A model generated the notes under the pieces. That model was not told where the DNA came from. It searched no databases and was given only the letters and a program-made list of their open reading frames with translations. DNA of 64,000 bases. Origin: Desulfovibrio sp. JC010 (GTDB lineage: Bacteria; Desulfobacterota; Desulfovibrionia; Desulfovibrionales; Desulfovibrionaceae). A program made the position numbers and the translations under genes. Below are positions 44,331 to 52,950 of the stretch, piece after piece. How positions within the stretch are numbered: the stretch's first letter is position 1; every line of letters starts with the position of its first letter. The DNA lies in NCBI RefSeq assembly GCF_010470675.1, contig NZ_VOIQ01000014.1, positions 60,978 to 124,977 of the forward strand, in the 5' to 3' direction.

Positions 44331-45164
44331 GTGAAGTATGAAAATGAAACCATGCAGAAAACTATCCTCATAACAGGTTCAACTGACGGCATCGGCCTCG
44401 TAACAGCAAGGATGCTTCTTGAGCAGGGGCATAAGGTTCTGCTGCATGGGCGCAATAAGACAAAACTGGCAAAGGTCGTCAGCGATCTTTCTTCCATTGC
44501 CGGAAGCGGGAATATCGAAAGCTATGTTGCTGATCTCTCAATTATCGCAGAAGCGGGAAGGCTGGCTGATGAAGTTGCTGCCAAACACGACAAGCTGGAC
44601 GCGCTGATCAACAATGCCGGGGTTTATCGTGTTTCCGCAACAGCTTCCCCGGACAGCCTTGATGTACGTTTCGTGGTTAATACCATCGCCCCTTACCTGC
44701 TGACTAAAAAGCTGCTGCCGCTGCTCAGAACTTCCGGCCGGGTGGTCAACCTTTCTTCTGCGGCACAGGCTCCGCTGGTTGCACATGATCTGGCCTCCGT
44801 CAGCAGCCAGCCCGATGGTATTGTTTATGCCCAGTCCAAGCTCGCAATCACCATGTGGTCCGCAGCCATGGCCGCCGAAACCCTCGGCTCTGAAGGCCCG
44901 GTGGTTGTGGCGGTGAATCCTGCTTCCATGCTGGGCAGCAAGATGGTCAAGGAAGCTTACGGAGTAAACGGCGGTGATCTGCGTATCGGTGCGGATATTC
45001 TCTGCCGGGCCGCGCTCTCTGATGAGTTTGCAGATGCTTCCGGTAAATACTTTGATAATGATTCAGGCCGATTTTCTTCGCCCCATCCCGATGCCATGAA
45101 TGCCCGGAAATGTGCTGAAGTGGTGGATGTGATTGAAGACCTGCTGGCCCGGTTTTCCAACTAA
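44331..45164 (+). CDS. Short-chain dehydrogenase/reductase
   Basis: 277 residues with a GTG start (GGGAG about 8 bases upstream); an ATG 21 bases inside is the alternative. Rossmann motif TGSTDGIGLVTARMLL, NNAG, and the catalytic YxxxK in GIVYAQSKLAI with Ser in NLSSAAQ. Binds NAD(P)H; substrate unknown. First of four genes in one direction (SDR, radical SAM, AhpD-like, DUF169) with modest gaps. Confidence 0.92.
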   Translation: MKYENETMQKTILITGSTDGIGLVTARMLLEQGHKVLLHGRNKTKLAKVVSDLSSIAGSGNIESYVADLSIIAEAGRLADEVAAKHDKLDALINNAGVYRVSATASPDSLDVRFVVNTIAPYLLTKKLLPLLRTSGRVVNLSSAAQAPLVAHDLASVSSQPDGIVYAQSKLAITMWSAAMAAETLGSEGPVVVAVNPASMLGSKMVKEAYGVNGGDLRIGADILCRAALSDEFADASGKYFDNDSGRFSSPHPDAMNARKCAEVVDVIEDLLARFSN

Positions 45165-45181
45165 AAATAGAGGTTAGTAAA

Positions 45182-46054
45182 ATGCGTTTTGAAGGAAAAG
45201 TATACCGTCCGTGGATAGAGTGGGACAGTCTGCTGATTCAGACCACCCTCGGATGTACCCATAATAAATGCACCTTCTGCAACATGTTCCGCGATAAACG
45301 GTTCAGCATCAGGTCTATTGAGGACATTTTTCAGGATATTGAAGAATCAAGACGTTTCTACCGCAATGTTAAGTCTGTTTTTCTCGTTGACGGCAATGTG
45401 CTGGCCTTGAAAACCGACTTGCTGCTCAAGATCATCACCAAGGTTAAGGAGACTTTTCCTGAATGTGAGAAGGTCTCCCTGTATGCCGGGCTGAATGATT
45501 TCAGACGCAAGTCCATTGAAGATCTCAAGGCGTTGAAGGCCGCAGGTCTGACCAAGGCCTACACAGGTTTGGAATCAGGCGATCCGGTCATCCTTGAGCG
45601 GGTCAAAAAAGGGCTGACCCCGGAGCAGGCCATCGAAGGCATGACTAAAGCCAAGGAAGCGGGCATCGAGGTATTGGCATCATTTATCTTCGGCATGGGT
45701 GGAAAAGACCGCTCTCAGGAGCATATCGAGAAAACAGTTGAACTGCTCAACATTCTCAAGCCTGAAGAAATTGCCCCCATGGCTTTGACTGTACAGCCCG
45801 GTACCGAACTGGAGGAAGAGATCCGGTCCGGCCGATTCATTCAGGCCACACCGCTTCAGATGCTGGAAGAGGAAAAATACCTGCTGGAAAATATGAACTT
45901 TCCTACTTTCTATTGGGGCGACCACGGAAACAACATTGTTTCGTCCAAGGGAATGTTTCCGGACATCAAAGAAGAATCTCTCAGAAAAGTAGAGAGTGCC
46001 ATGCTCAGCAACCCGGTTTGTAAAATGGACGTGCTCCACAACTACGCCTGGTAA
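45182..46054 (+). CDS. Radical SAM protein
   Basis: 290 residues. The cluster motif is C-x4-C-x2-C (GCTHNKCTFC, residues 24-33), typical of a group of small radical SAM proteins and unlike the usual C-x3-C-x2-C. Later strands of the TIM barrel are visible (VFLVDGNVLAL, AYTGLESGDPVIL, VLASFIFGMGGKDR). The C-terminal third has the oxygen-independent coproporphyrinogen-oxidase-like look. AGAGG precedes the ATG and the SDR gene is 17 bases upstream. Reaction unknown. Confidence 0.88.
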   Translation: MRFEGKVYRPWIEWDSLLIQTTLGCTHNKCTFCNMFRDKRFSIRSIEDIFQDIEESRRFYRNVKSVFLVDGNVLALKTDLLLKIITKVKETFPECEKVSLYAGLNDFRRKSIEDLKALKAAGLTKAYTGLESGDPVILERVKKGLTPEQAIEGMTKAKEAGIEVLASFIFGMGGKDRSQEHIEKTVELLNILKPEEIAPMALTVQPGTELEEEIRSGRFIQATPLQMLEEEKYLLENMNFPTFYWGDHGNNIVSSKGMFPDIKEESLRKVESAMLSNPVCKMDVLHNYAW

Positions 46055-46142
46055 CAATCAGGAAAATTCAGTCCTGTTTTTCATATAGGTATTTAGAAAC
46101 ATTTGACCAGTAAAAATAACTATCATTAAAAAGGAAAATATC

Positions 46143-46712
46143 ATGAGTGAAGTAAAAATCAGCCGTTATCCCGTGCCCGAACTGAGTGAAATGCCCGAAG
46201 ATGTAAAAGAAACCATCCTCGCTTTTCAGGAGAAACTGGGCTTCATCCCCAACGTGCTCACCGCTCTGGCGCATCGTCCTGAAGAGTTCCGGGCATTCAT
46301 CGCTTACAACAATGCGGTCATGGGTAAGGAAAGCGGATTGAGCGCAGCTGAAAAAGAAATGCTGATCATCGCCCATTCCGCTCACAACGGCTGCGTCTAC
46401 TGCGTGGCTTCCCACGGTGCGGTCATGCGTCTTGAAACCGGAGATCCAACCATTTCAGAAAAGGTTGCCATCAACTACCGTGAAGCGGGGCTTACTGATC
46501 GTCAGGTTGCCATGTGTGATTTCGCCATGAAGCTGACCACTGATTCCAAAGCTGTAAACGAAGCTGATTTTGAAGTGCTGCGCGGCCACGGTCTGTCTGA
46601 TGACGATATCTGGGATATCGCGGGAATAGTATCCTTTTTCAACCTTTCCAACCGCATGATGAGTTTTCTGGCTGTGCACCCTGACAGCCAGTTTTACGCA
46701 ATGGGCAGATAG
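46143..46712 (+). CDS. AhpD-like peroxidase-related protein (carboxymuconolactone decarboxylase family)
   Basis: 189 residues, all-helical AhpD-like fold with the redox pair in HNGCVYCVASHGA (about residues 80-92) and the family's conserved His. The N-terminus (YPVPELSEMPEDVKETI) matches the peroxidase-related subgroup. Probably a thiol peroxidase or its relative. AAGGA lies before the ATG. Follows the radical SAM gene in the same direction; an inverted repeat follows. Confidence 0.9.
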   Translation: MSEVKISRYPVPELSEMPEDVKETILAFQEKLGFIPNVLTALAHRPEEFRAFIAYNNAVMGKESGLSAAEKEMLIIAHSAHNGCVYCVASHGAVMRLETGDPTISEKVAINYREAGLTDRQVAMCDFAMKLTTDSKAVNEADFEVLRGHGLSDDDIWDIAGIVSFFNLSNRMMSFLAVHPDSQFYAMGR

Positions 46713-46739
46713 TTTCCTTTCGGGGACCCTGCCGGGGGC

Positions 46740-46769
46740 CTTAAACCCTTTTTGTAAAAAGGGTTTAAG
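46740..46769 (+). repeat. Perfect inverted repeat, possible dispersed intergenic repeat
   Basis: CTTAAACCCTTTTT and its exact complement with a two-base loop. It is flanked by GC-rich GGGACCC...GCCGGGGGCC and AATCCC, giving a nested hairpin without a T-run. Such modules look like the dispersed intergenic repeats common in this group; copy number was not checked. Confidence 0.5.
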
Positions 46770-46833
46770 AATCCCAAAAACTTTTAATAGTTTTGATTGA
46801 TATAATTAATTTTAAATTTAGAGGAGTTACACA

Positions 46834-47619
46834 ATGGGAACTTGGAATGGACTCGCAAAGGAAATGAAGGAACTTTTGGATCTTGATTCCAGCATCGTAT
46901 CTGTAAAACGTCTGGAAGATAAGGAAGGTCTCAAGAATATCGCGGGTATTGAAAAGCCTGCCGGTCCTTTTACTTACTGCCAGCTGCCTTATCTTGTGCG
47001 CAAGCAGGGCAAGACCATCGGCATTACCAAAGATGATGCAACCCCTCTGGCAGAAAAGATGCAACTCCGTTATCGCTGCCTCAGAGTGCAGGGTCTTGCC
47101 CCGGCTGATGATAAGCAGCTTGAGCACGAAGCAAAAGGTTTTGCCGGATTCTGGTTCAATGACATTGAAACCGCCCGTGAATCCATGAAGGCTTATCCCA
47201 AGCCTTCCCCTATTGAAGGTCTGGCACTCAGCCCGCTGGAAGATGAAAAGTACGAACCTGAATACCTGTTGGTTTACGGTAACGGAGCTCAGATGACCCT
47301 GCTTATGAACGGTCTGCAGTATTTTGAATACGAACAGATCCAGTCCTACTTCACAGGTGAAGGTTCCTGTGCGGATGCGCTGCCCCGTTGTGTTGAAACC
47401 GGAAAGCCTTCCCTTTGCCTGCCTTGCGTGGGTGAGCGCGGATTCGGTCTGGTGAATAACGATGAAATGGTTATCGCTCTGCCCGCAGACAGATTGCAGC
47501 GTACCGTGGACGGCCTCAAGGCCCTGAAAAAGACCGGACTTGCCTATCCTCCGGCCCAGCTTGAAGCCGGAATGGACGTTACTCCTCTGTTTACCGCCTG
47601 GTATCCGATTCAGGACTAG
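46834..47619 (+). CDS. DUF169 family protein
   Basis: 261 residues, cytoplasmic. Matches the DUF169 family, which has Cys residues (FTYCQLPYLV, PRCVETGKPSLCLPCVGERG) and a conserved GFGL/NDEMVIALP core. Function unknown in the family. GAGGAG precedes the ATG. A strong terminator follows, ending this transcription unit. Confidence 0.82.
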   Translation: MGTWNGLAKEMKELLDLDSSIVSVKRLEDKEGLKNIAGIEKPAGPFTYCQLPYLVRKQGKTIGITKDDATPLAEKMQLRYRCLRVQGLAPADDKQLEHEAKGFAGFWFNDIETARESMKAYPKPSPIEGLALSPLEDEKYEPEYLLVYGNGAQMTLLMNGLQYFEYEQIQSYFTGEGSCADALPRCVETGKPSLCLPCVGERGFGLVNNDEMVIALPADRLQRTVDGLKALKKTGLAYPPAQLEAGMDVTPLFTAWYPIQD

Positions 47620-47655
47620 TTATCGTCCGGATAAGTTTGATTGATTGAATTAAAA

Positions 47656-47693
47656 TACGCCTGTTGCTGTTCGGCAACAGGCGTATTTTTTTT
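47656..47693 (+). terminator. Strong intrinsic terminator after the DUF169 gene
   Basis: TACGCCTGTTGC (47656-47667) pairs exactly with GCAACAGGCGTA (47674-47685), followed by eight T. Confidence 0.92.
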
Positions 47694-47740
47694 CTATAAA
47701 ACCGGGTGGAAATCTCGGTTTCATCCGGTTGAATCAAATC

Positions 47741-48067
47741 CTAAAGCCCGAAGTGTTTTTTTCCCCAGTCGCGCATCATCATGATCAGCGGACGCAGGGT
47801 CTCGCCGTATTCGGTAACGGAATACTCCACTTTCGGGGGAACCTGTGCGTATACCTTGCGGTTTACAATTCCTTCTTTTTCCAGTTCCCGCAGCTGCTTG
47901 GTGAGCATGTGCTGGGTGATGGAAGGCATGGTTCTCTTCAGTTCACCGAACCGGTAAGATTTTTCCAGCAGGTGATAGAGGATGGCTCCTTTCCATTTTC
48001 CGCCGATTACTTCCAATGTGGCTTCTACCGGGCAGCCTTGATTGCAATTATATCTGTCGTGACGCAT
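47741..48067 (-). CDS. HxlR-family transcriptional regulator
   Basis: A 108-residue winged-helix protein of the HxlR type: CNQGCPVEATLEVIGGKWKG at the N-terminus (the Cys just before P-V is the redox-sensing position in YodB-like members), RFGELKRTMPSITQHMLTKQ, and the wing VPPKVEYSVTEYG. Convergent with the DUF169 gene. Palindromic sites in front of its own start suggest autoregulation. It may control the SDR-to-DUF169 genes, but no shared full operator is visible. Confidence 0.92.
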   Translation of the reverse strand: MRHDRYNCNQGCPVEATLEVIGGKWKGAILYHLLEKSYRFGELKRTMPSITQHMLTKQLRELEKEGIVNRKVYAQVPPKVEYSVTEYGETLRPLIMMMRDWGKKHFGL

Positions 48068-48080
48068 TGATTTCCTTCAA

Positions 48081-48126
48081 TAGTATGTTTTTTGATACTA
48101 CTCTAAATAGGTTGTTAATACCTATT
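48081..48126 (-). promoter_or_regulatory. Operator-like inverted repeats upstream of hxlR
   Basis: TAGTAT (48081-48086) with ATACTA (48095-48100), and AATAGGT (48106-48112) with ACCTATT (48120-48126). HxlR-type regulators bind such A/T-rich dyads. The first lies 14 bases before the start codon. Confidence 0.5.
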
Positions 48127-48271
48127 GAGTGTATGTACTCTATAGTATCTCCTTGCAGGTGTGCAGGTCAATACTTAAGCGGCTGTTTTCGGGGATTATA
48201 ATGCGAAAACTTGACAGCTAATCGGCTAGTGGATAGCAGCTTTAGTGTAGAAAATTTTAAAAGGAAATTTC

Positions 48272-48937
48272 ATGAACAGAGCAAGTGTGGAAATAGTGGT
48301 GGCAAGGTATAAGGAAGATGTTTCCTGGCTTGCAGAGACCGATTATCCCGCAATCATTTATGATAAGGGCGGAGACCTTGTTGCTGTCGGAGGTAAGTGC
48401 TTAAAATCATTGCCTAATATCGGACGCGAAGGTCATACATATTTCACGCATATCATCGAAAATTACCCAGTCTTTCCAGACTACACTATTTTTTTGCAGG
48501 GTGATCCTTTTTTTCATACGGAAAAGATAACCGCTCACGAGGTGTTTGAACAGGCTGCGCAGAAGATTGCCAAGAATGCAAAGTTTTTCGGGTTCGCGTG
48601 GTTCAAATTGCGCTGCGACCGCCTTGGTCGTCCCCATGATATGGATGACCCGAAATCAAAGGGTAAATGGAAAGGGTGGGGCAAGGATATCCCTGTGGGT
48701 GAAGTCTTTGAAAAGCTGTTCAAACGTCCATCGCCGGAACAATTTATCGCCAGTGCTCCTACTGGTAATTTCCTAGTCGCACGGGAGCGGATTCTGACCC
48801 GCCCTAAATCCTTCTATGAAAATGCGCTGGAACTGATTCTGGCCGACCCTGATGACGAGAACAACACCGGGCATGCCTTTGAGCGTCTCTGGCAGGTCAT
48901 TTTTAACGGTTCAACTCATATTAATCCGCCTGAATAG
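48272..48937 (+). CDS. DUF3431 family protein
   Basis: 221 residues with no signal peptide. The opening VEIVVARYKEDVSWL and the later FLQGDPFFH match the DUF3431 family, glycosyltransferase-like proteins of unknown activity. It has conserved acidic residues in the first half (IYDKGGDL) but no classic DXD motif that I can fix. AAGGA precedes the ATG. Last chromosomal gene before the tRNA fragment. Confidence 0.8.
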   Translation: MNRASVEIVVARYKEDVSWLAETDYPAIIYDKGGDLVAVGGKCLKSLPNIGREGHTYFTHIIENYPVFPDYTIFLQGDPFFHTEKITAHEVFEQAAQKIAKNAKFFGFAWFKLRCDRLGRPHDMDDPKSKGKWKGWGKDIPVGEVFEKLFKRPSPEQFIASAPTGNFLVARERILTRPKSFYENALELILADPDDENNTGHAFERLWQVIFNGSTHINPPE

Positions 48938-49088
48938 TTTAAATCTTCCTAATGGAGTTATAGTCGTGGGATTTGCTTCTTGAACTCGTCGCACTTGCGG
49001 TGTATTCCCAGCTCTTCGAATTCAAGCAGGAGATTTTTCGATGAGTCGGTTTTTTGCCCAGTTGTGGGGAAGAATGAAGATAAAAGAA

Positions 49089-49120
49089 AAGGACTCACAA
49101 CATATTAGCTGTAAGTCCTT
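49089..49120 (-). terminator. Terminator downstream of the original tRNA-Arg gene
   Basis: AAGGACT (49089-49095) pairs with AGTCCTT (49114-49120), extended by ACA/TGT across one mismatch; TTCTTTTA tail on the minus strand. It sits 10 bases after the CCA end of the tRNA fragment. Confidence 0.7.
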
Positions 49121-49129
49121 GAAATATCA

Positions 49130-49180
49130 TGGCGGGGCAGGAAGGATTCGAACCCTCGGCCAACGGCTTAGAAGGCCGTG
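49130..49180 (-). other. 3' fragment of tRNA-Arg(TCT): island attachment site
   Basis: On the minus strand the sequence runs from the anticodon arm (ACGGC, loop CTTCTAA, GCCGT; anticodon TCT) through a 5-base variable loop, the T arm (GAGGG, TTCGAAT, CCTTC) and acceptor strand CTGCCCC-G to CCA at 49130. The expected D arm and 5' acceptor strand (GGGGCAG) are absent beyond 49180. This is the duplicated 3' portion left by integration into a tRNA gene; the intact copy should lie at the other end of the island. Confidence 0.85.
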
Positions 49181-49328
49181 ATGATAGATTTGCACTGATT
49201 TGCATATAGTTGCTTAGCCCTTATTTTTTGCATGATTAGCGTAAATTTGTTATACCTCCTTTTGCATACTTTAGCACCTGTTTTCTGCCCGTTTGTGGGG
49301 AATAGTGTGGGGAAGAATTGGAGGAATT

Positions 49329-50468
49329 ATGGCAGTAGTTACAAGGTTTAAGACGAAATATCCCGGCGTATTTTACATCAAAAGCTTACATAAAGTCACC
49401 AAGAAGACCGAGAAGGTCTACTATATACGCTATCGCAAGCATGGAAAGTTGATTGAGGAAAAGGTTGGACGGCAACACCTCGACAACATGGACGCACGTA
49501 CAGCCTCAAAGATACGGGCTCATAAAATTGAAGGGGAAGCACCTACTAATGATGAGTCCCGGACTGCTGACAGGAAAGCCAAAGAAGCTGAAAAGACCAA
49601 GTGGACTATTGATAGACTCTGGAATGAGTATGTCAGGCAACGCGGTGAAGTGACTACCAGTCTGAGAAGCGACATCAACCGCTATAATAAGTACCTGAAA
49701 GATCAGTTCGGTAAGAAAGAGACCATAGAGCTGCGGACCACAGAAGTTGATGATCTTCGTACTGAGCTGTTGGAAAAGCTGTCCCCGCAATCGACCAAGC
49801 ATGTCCTTGCGCTCCTTAAGCGTATTGTTAATTTTAGCGTTAAGAAAGGTTTGTGTGCCTCTCCTGACCCTCGTCAGCTTTATTTTGAGATGCCGCGCGT
49901 TGATCGCAAGCAACATGAGTGCATGAATGCTGACCAGCTTAAGGCATACTGGCAGGCTCTTGATGAAGAGGAAGATCAAAATGCTGCTTCATTTCTAAGG
50001 CTGGCATTGACCACTGGTATGAGGCGGGGGGCTTTGTTTGCCTTGAAGTGGAGTGATGTCGACTTTGGAGAGCGGTTCATCACTCTTAGAGGAGAAGCAG
50101 CTAAGAATGGACAAACCGAAAGTATTCCCATGTCTTCAGTCGCTGTTGAGATTTTACAGCGAATTGAGCGTCAGGACAGTGAATTTGTATTTCCCGGTCA
50201 GGATGGCGGGATGCGCAAGGAGTTTGTCAGAATTGCTCGCAGAGTTCGGGATAAGGCTGGCCTTGCTAAAGACTTCAGGCCTCTTCACGGACTGCGCCAT
50301 ACCTTCGCTTCTCGTTTGGCTTCAAGTGGAAAGGTAGATCTTTATACACTTCAGAAGCTTCTCACTCATGGAAGTCCCCAAATGACCCAGCGTTATGCTC
50401 GCTTAGCAGATGAGGCATTGCTTAGGGCTGCTTCTGTTGCTGACGATGTGCTTAGTGGTGGGGAGTAG
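49329..50468 (+). CDS. int: Tyrosine recombinase (phage-type integrase)
   Basis: 379 residues from ATG 49329 (GGAGG 4 bases upstream; a start 36 bases earlier is less likely). N-terminal arm-binding part (KYPGVFYIKSLHK), SAM-like core-binding domain (about 95-180), catalytic domain with Arg in TTGMRRGALFALKW, His-x-x-Arg in LHGLRHTFASRL, and His/Tyr in LLTHGSPQMTQRYARL. It integrates the island into the tRNA-Arg gene, whose fragment lies 150 bases upstream. Confidence 0.95.
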   Translation: MAVVTRFKTKYPGVFYIKSLHKVTKKTEKVYYIRYRKHGKLIEEKVGRQHLDNMDARTASKIRAHKIEGEAPTNDESRTADRKAKEAEKTKWTIDRLWNEYVRQRGEVTTSLRSDINRYNKYLKDQFGKKETIELRTTEVDDLRTELLEKLSPQSTKHVLALLKRIVNFSVKKGLCASPDPRQLYFEMPRVDRKQHECMNADQLKAYWQALDEEEDQNAASFLRLALTTGMRRGALFALKWSDVDFGERFITLRGEAAKNGQTESIPMSSVAVEILQRIERQDSEFVFPGQDGGMRKEFVRIARRVRDKAGLAKDFRPLHGLRHTFASRLASSGKVDLYTLQKLLTHGSPQMTQRYARLADEALLRAASVADDVLSGGE

Positions 50469-50494
50469 ATTTTAAGGCTTACTTTAAATTTTAT

Positions 50495-50546
50495 TGTCAA
50501 GTTTTTACATGCAAAAACTTGACATTTTGCCATAAAGGAATATCTC
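50495..50546 (+). promoter_or_regulatory. Palindromic operator overlapping the promoter of the AbiE-like pair
   Basis: TGTCAAGTTTTT (50495-50506) and its exact complement (50513-50524), 6-base loop. The right arm ends in TTGACA (50519-50524); 16 bases on is TATCTC (50541-50546), a fair -10. A regulator on the palindrome would block the -35 box, as in autoregulated AbiE systems. The hairpin followed by TTTT may also end integrase transcription. Confidence 0.6.
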
Positions 50547-50569
50547 TTGATTAAGAAGAGGATACATCC

Positions 50570-51301
50570 ATGCAGGTAGCAGCACAGATTAACAACTATA
50601 TTGAATCCGTCCCGCCGGGAAAGATCATTACCTATGGTGACTTTAAGGATTTACAGGAAACCAAGCCACAGGCTCTGGCAAAGGCTTTAGAACGTCTGGT
50701 GAAGAAGCAGGTCCTTGTTCGGCAAGCTAAGGGGACTTTCTATCGTCCAAAGACAACTCTTTTCGGGTCGGTCAGCCCTACAGATGAAGAGTTGATTTCT
50801 TATCTGACCCGCAAAGGGGATGATATAACCGGAATTCTGACCGGGCAGTCTGTATACTTACAGCTTCAGATTGCTACTCAGGTTCCGGGGGTACTGACTA
50901 TTGCCAGTGTAGCCCCTCGTAGAAAGCAGACTATCGGTAAGATTCAAGTCCAGTACGTGCGTAGCTACGTGTCAGAAATTCAAGAGGCAGATATTTCGCT
51001 GCTGCAATTGCTTGAGGCTTTACGCTTCATCAAGAAGGCGCAGGACTGCACCCCTGATGATGTGGTTGAAGCGATCAAGACAAGGATGACGGTACTACCG
51101 CAGTCTGATCTGGAAAGGCTTGTGGAGTTGACTGAATCCTATCCTCCAATGGTTCGCGCTATTTGCGGATGCCTTTGCGAAGGGATGGTTAAAACCCCAG
51201 ATATTGGCTCCTTAAAGGGTAGTCTGAATCCTTACACTAAGTACAAGGTTATGGTTTCGGATACGGTTTTGAAGAATAAGAAAGCATGGGGGATAATGTG
51301 A
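50570..51301 (+). CDS. AbiEi-like (DUF6088) antitoxin
   Basis: 243 residues. N-terminal winged-helix part (KIITYGDFKDLQETKPQALAK, LERLVKKQVLVRQAKGTFY) followed by an antitoxin-like alpha/beta region (ILTGQSVYLQLQIATQVPG). Members are paired with AbiEii nucleotidyltransferase toxins, bind their own promoter and neutralise the toxin. Its end overlaps the next start by 16 bases, so translation is coupled. GAGGA lies before the ATG. Confidence 0.85.
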   Translation: MQVAAQINNYIESVPPGKIITYGDFKDLQETKPQALAKALERLVKKQVLVRQAKGTFYRPKTTLFGSVSPTDEELISYLTRKGDDITGILTGQSVYLQLQIATQVPGVLTIASVAPRRKQTIGKIQVQYVRSYVSEIQEADISLLQLLEALRFIKKAQDCTPDDVVEAIKTRMTVLPQSDLERLVELTESYPPMVRAICGCLCEGMVKTPDIGSLKGSLNPYTKYKVMVSDTVLKNKKAWGIM

Positions 51302-52242
51302 GACTTCATGAATCAAAAGAGCTTTTCCGGGATGCCATTCAAGCAACTGCGGAACATCTGCGGTTACAGAGCATCTTCATTGAAAAGGACTACTGGCTGA
51401 CCCTCGCACTATACCGGATTTACCAGACTGAGCTTGCAGACGTTACGGTTTTTAAGGGTGGCACTTCTTTGTCTAAGGCATACGGTTGCATTGAACGCTT
51501 TTCAGAAGACGTAGACCTTGCAGTCATCACTGAGCAGGACATAGCATCCAACCAAATTAAGAAATTGCTCAAGCAGATAACTGCGGTAGCCAGCACGGAT
51601 TTGACCGAAGAGTTAGCGGGAAGCAGCAAAGGCTCCATGATCCGCAAGATTTATTATTCCTACCCGCAAACTTTTGAAGGTGCTTTCGGGCCTATCTCCA
51701 ACAAGATTCTGCTGGAAGTGAATGCTTTTGCCCACCCTTCGCCATACCAGCCACTGCCGATCTCTACGTATATTTATGACTTCCTGAAAAGCAGGGGAGA
51801 GGATGCGCTTATCAAAGAGTTCGGCCTTGAACCATTTCCATTTCAGGTTCTGTGTCTTGAGCGGACATTTACAGAAAAAGTGATGGCAATCGTAAAAGCA
51901 TCTTGCAGCGATAATCCAACGGAATTCTTGCGCCAGAAGATCAGGCATATTTACGACATCCATCAGCTCATGCAGCGGGGAGAGATTCAGAAGTTTGTCA
52001 ACTCTGATGATTTCCAACAACTTCTTGAGGTTGTTCGCAAATTTGATCAGGAAGCTCCAGTCGGTGATGCAAAGTGGGTAGATATGAATATTGCCGAGTG
52101 TCCCATTTTTTCTGATACGGAGGCTGTATGGAAATCTCTGTTGCCTGCATATCGTGATGGTCTGGGGGCTATTGTCTATGGTGAACTGCCTGCTGCGGAT
52201 GATGTTTTGCAGAGTCTGGTGGAGCTGGGTAAAGTCTTATAG
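51286..52242 (+). CDS. AbiEii/AbiGii-family nucleotidyltransferase toxin
   Basis: 318 residues. Nucleotidyltransferase core FKGGTSLSKAYGCIERFSED followed by VDLAV: the GG-T-S motif and the acidic D-x-D-type residues are present (about residues 52-76), as is the later Lys/Asp region (ERTFTEKVMAIVKAS). AbiEii toxins transfer nucleotides to tRNA and give abortive-infection resistance. Start overlaps the antitoxin gene. All visible catalytic residues are kept, so probably active. Confidence 0.9.
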   Translation: MGDNVRLHESKELFRDAIQATAEHLRLQSIFIEKDYWLTLALYRIYQTELADVTVFKGGTSLSKAYGCIERFSEDVDLAVITEQDIASNQIKKLLKQITAVASTDLTEELAGSSKGSMIRKIYYSYPQTFEGAFGPISNKILLEVNAFAHPSPYQPLPISTYIYDFLKSRGEDALIKEFGLEPFPFQVLCLERTFTEKVMAIVKASCSDNPTEFLRQKIRHIYDIHQLMQRGEIQKFVNSDDFQQLLEVVRKFDQEAPVGDAKWVDMNIAECPIFSDTEAVWKSLLPAYRDGLGAIVYGELPAADDVLQSLVELGKVL

Positions 52243-52304
52243 CTAAATTTTTCTCGTTCTCAATATGTTTTGATTTTGTACATACGGATAGTTACAAGCC
52301 TCGT

Positions 52305-52919
52305 TTAGGTTTCGTTGTTTTTAATGGGGTTTTCTTTAAAAAAGTCGAGTGCTCTTTTGGCAGCCCTTAATTTCCAGATTTCATTTAATGGGTATATGAA
52401 GGCTATTGAGAATGGAAATATTGCAGCGATGAAATATAAAGCAGCTTCTAATAGAGACGACGCACCATAGTTCATCAAAATGAACATTGATAAGCCTAGT
52501 ATTGTAAAGGTGCAGTACAAAAGAGTGTTATATCGCATGTGCCATTCCCAATCCTTTTGCCAAAAAATCATCCACTTTTTATTGAATGATATTTCTATTT
52601 GATTGTCTTCAGTTGTTTTTTCTTGAATATATTGTATGCCTTCAGCATAGCTTGTTAGTATTAATAGTGGGTTGTCGCTTTTGAACATGTGTTTGATTAT
52701 TCTGGAATCAAGCATTACTCTTGTTATGGCTCTATACCACATATTAAGCTCTGCATTGCCGCAATTCCTCCATCTGTCGTCTTTTAGTATTTCCTTAGAC
52801 AGGGTGTACTCATCTTGAAATTTCTTATTCCTACCATAGTCTGTAGAGTATTTCAGACAAGCGATGATTGTGGTTATGATCACTGCAAAACAACTGATGA
52901 TTGCTAATATGGTCGTCAT
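52305..52919 (-). CDS. Unknown three-helix membrane protein
   Basis: 204 residues: N-terminal helix (ILAIISCFAVIITTIIACL), a cytoplasmic or periplasmic middle of about 110 residues, then two helices (about 130-150 and 155-180) and a basic tail. No family recognised and no strong ribosome-binding site. It follows the lipoprotein gene by 31 bases in the same direction, so they may form a unit. Confidence 0.6.
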   Translation of the reverse strand: MTTILAIISCFAVIITTIIACLKYSTDYGRNKKFQDEYTLSKEILKDDRWRNCGNAELNMWYRAITRVMLDSRIIKHMFKSDNPLLILTSYAEGIQYIQEKTTEDNQIEISFNKKWMIFWQKDWEWHMRYNTLLYCTFTILGLSMFILMNYGASSLLEAALYFIAAIFPFSIAFIYPLNEIWKLRAAKRALDFFKENPIKNNET

Positions 52920-52950
52920 TATTTAATTTTTTGTTGTTTGATGATTTGAT

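Noticed and set aside
49130..49180. A complete tRNA-Arg gene
   Set aside because: The D arm and 5' acceptor strand are missing; sequence beyond 49180 does not pair with the acceptor.
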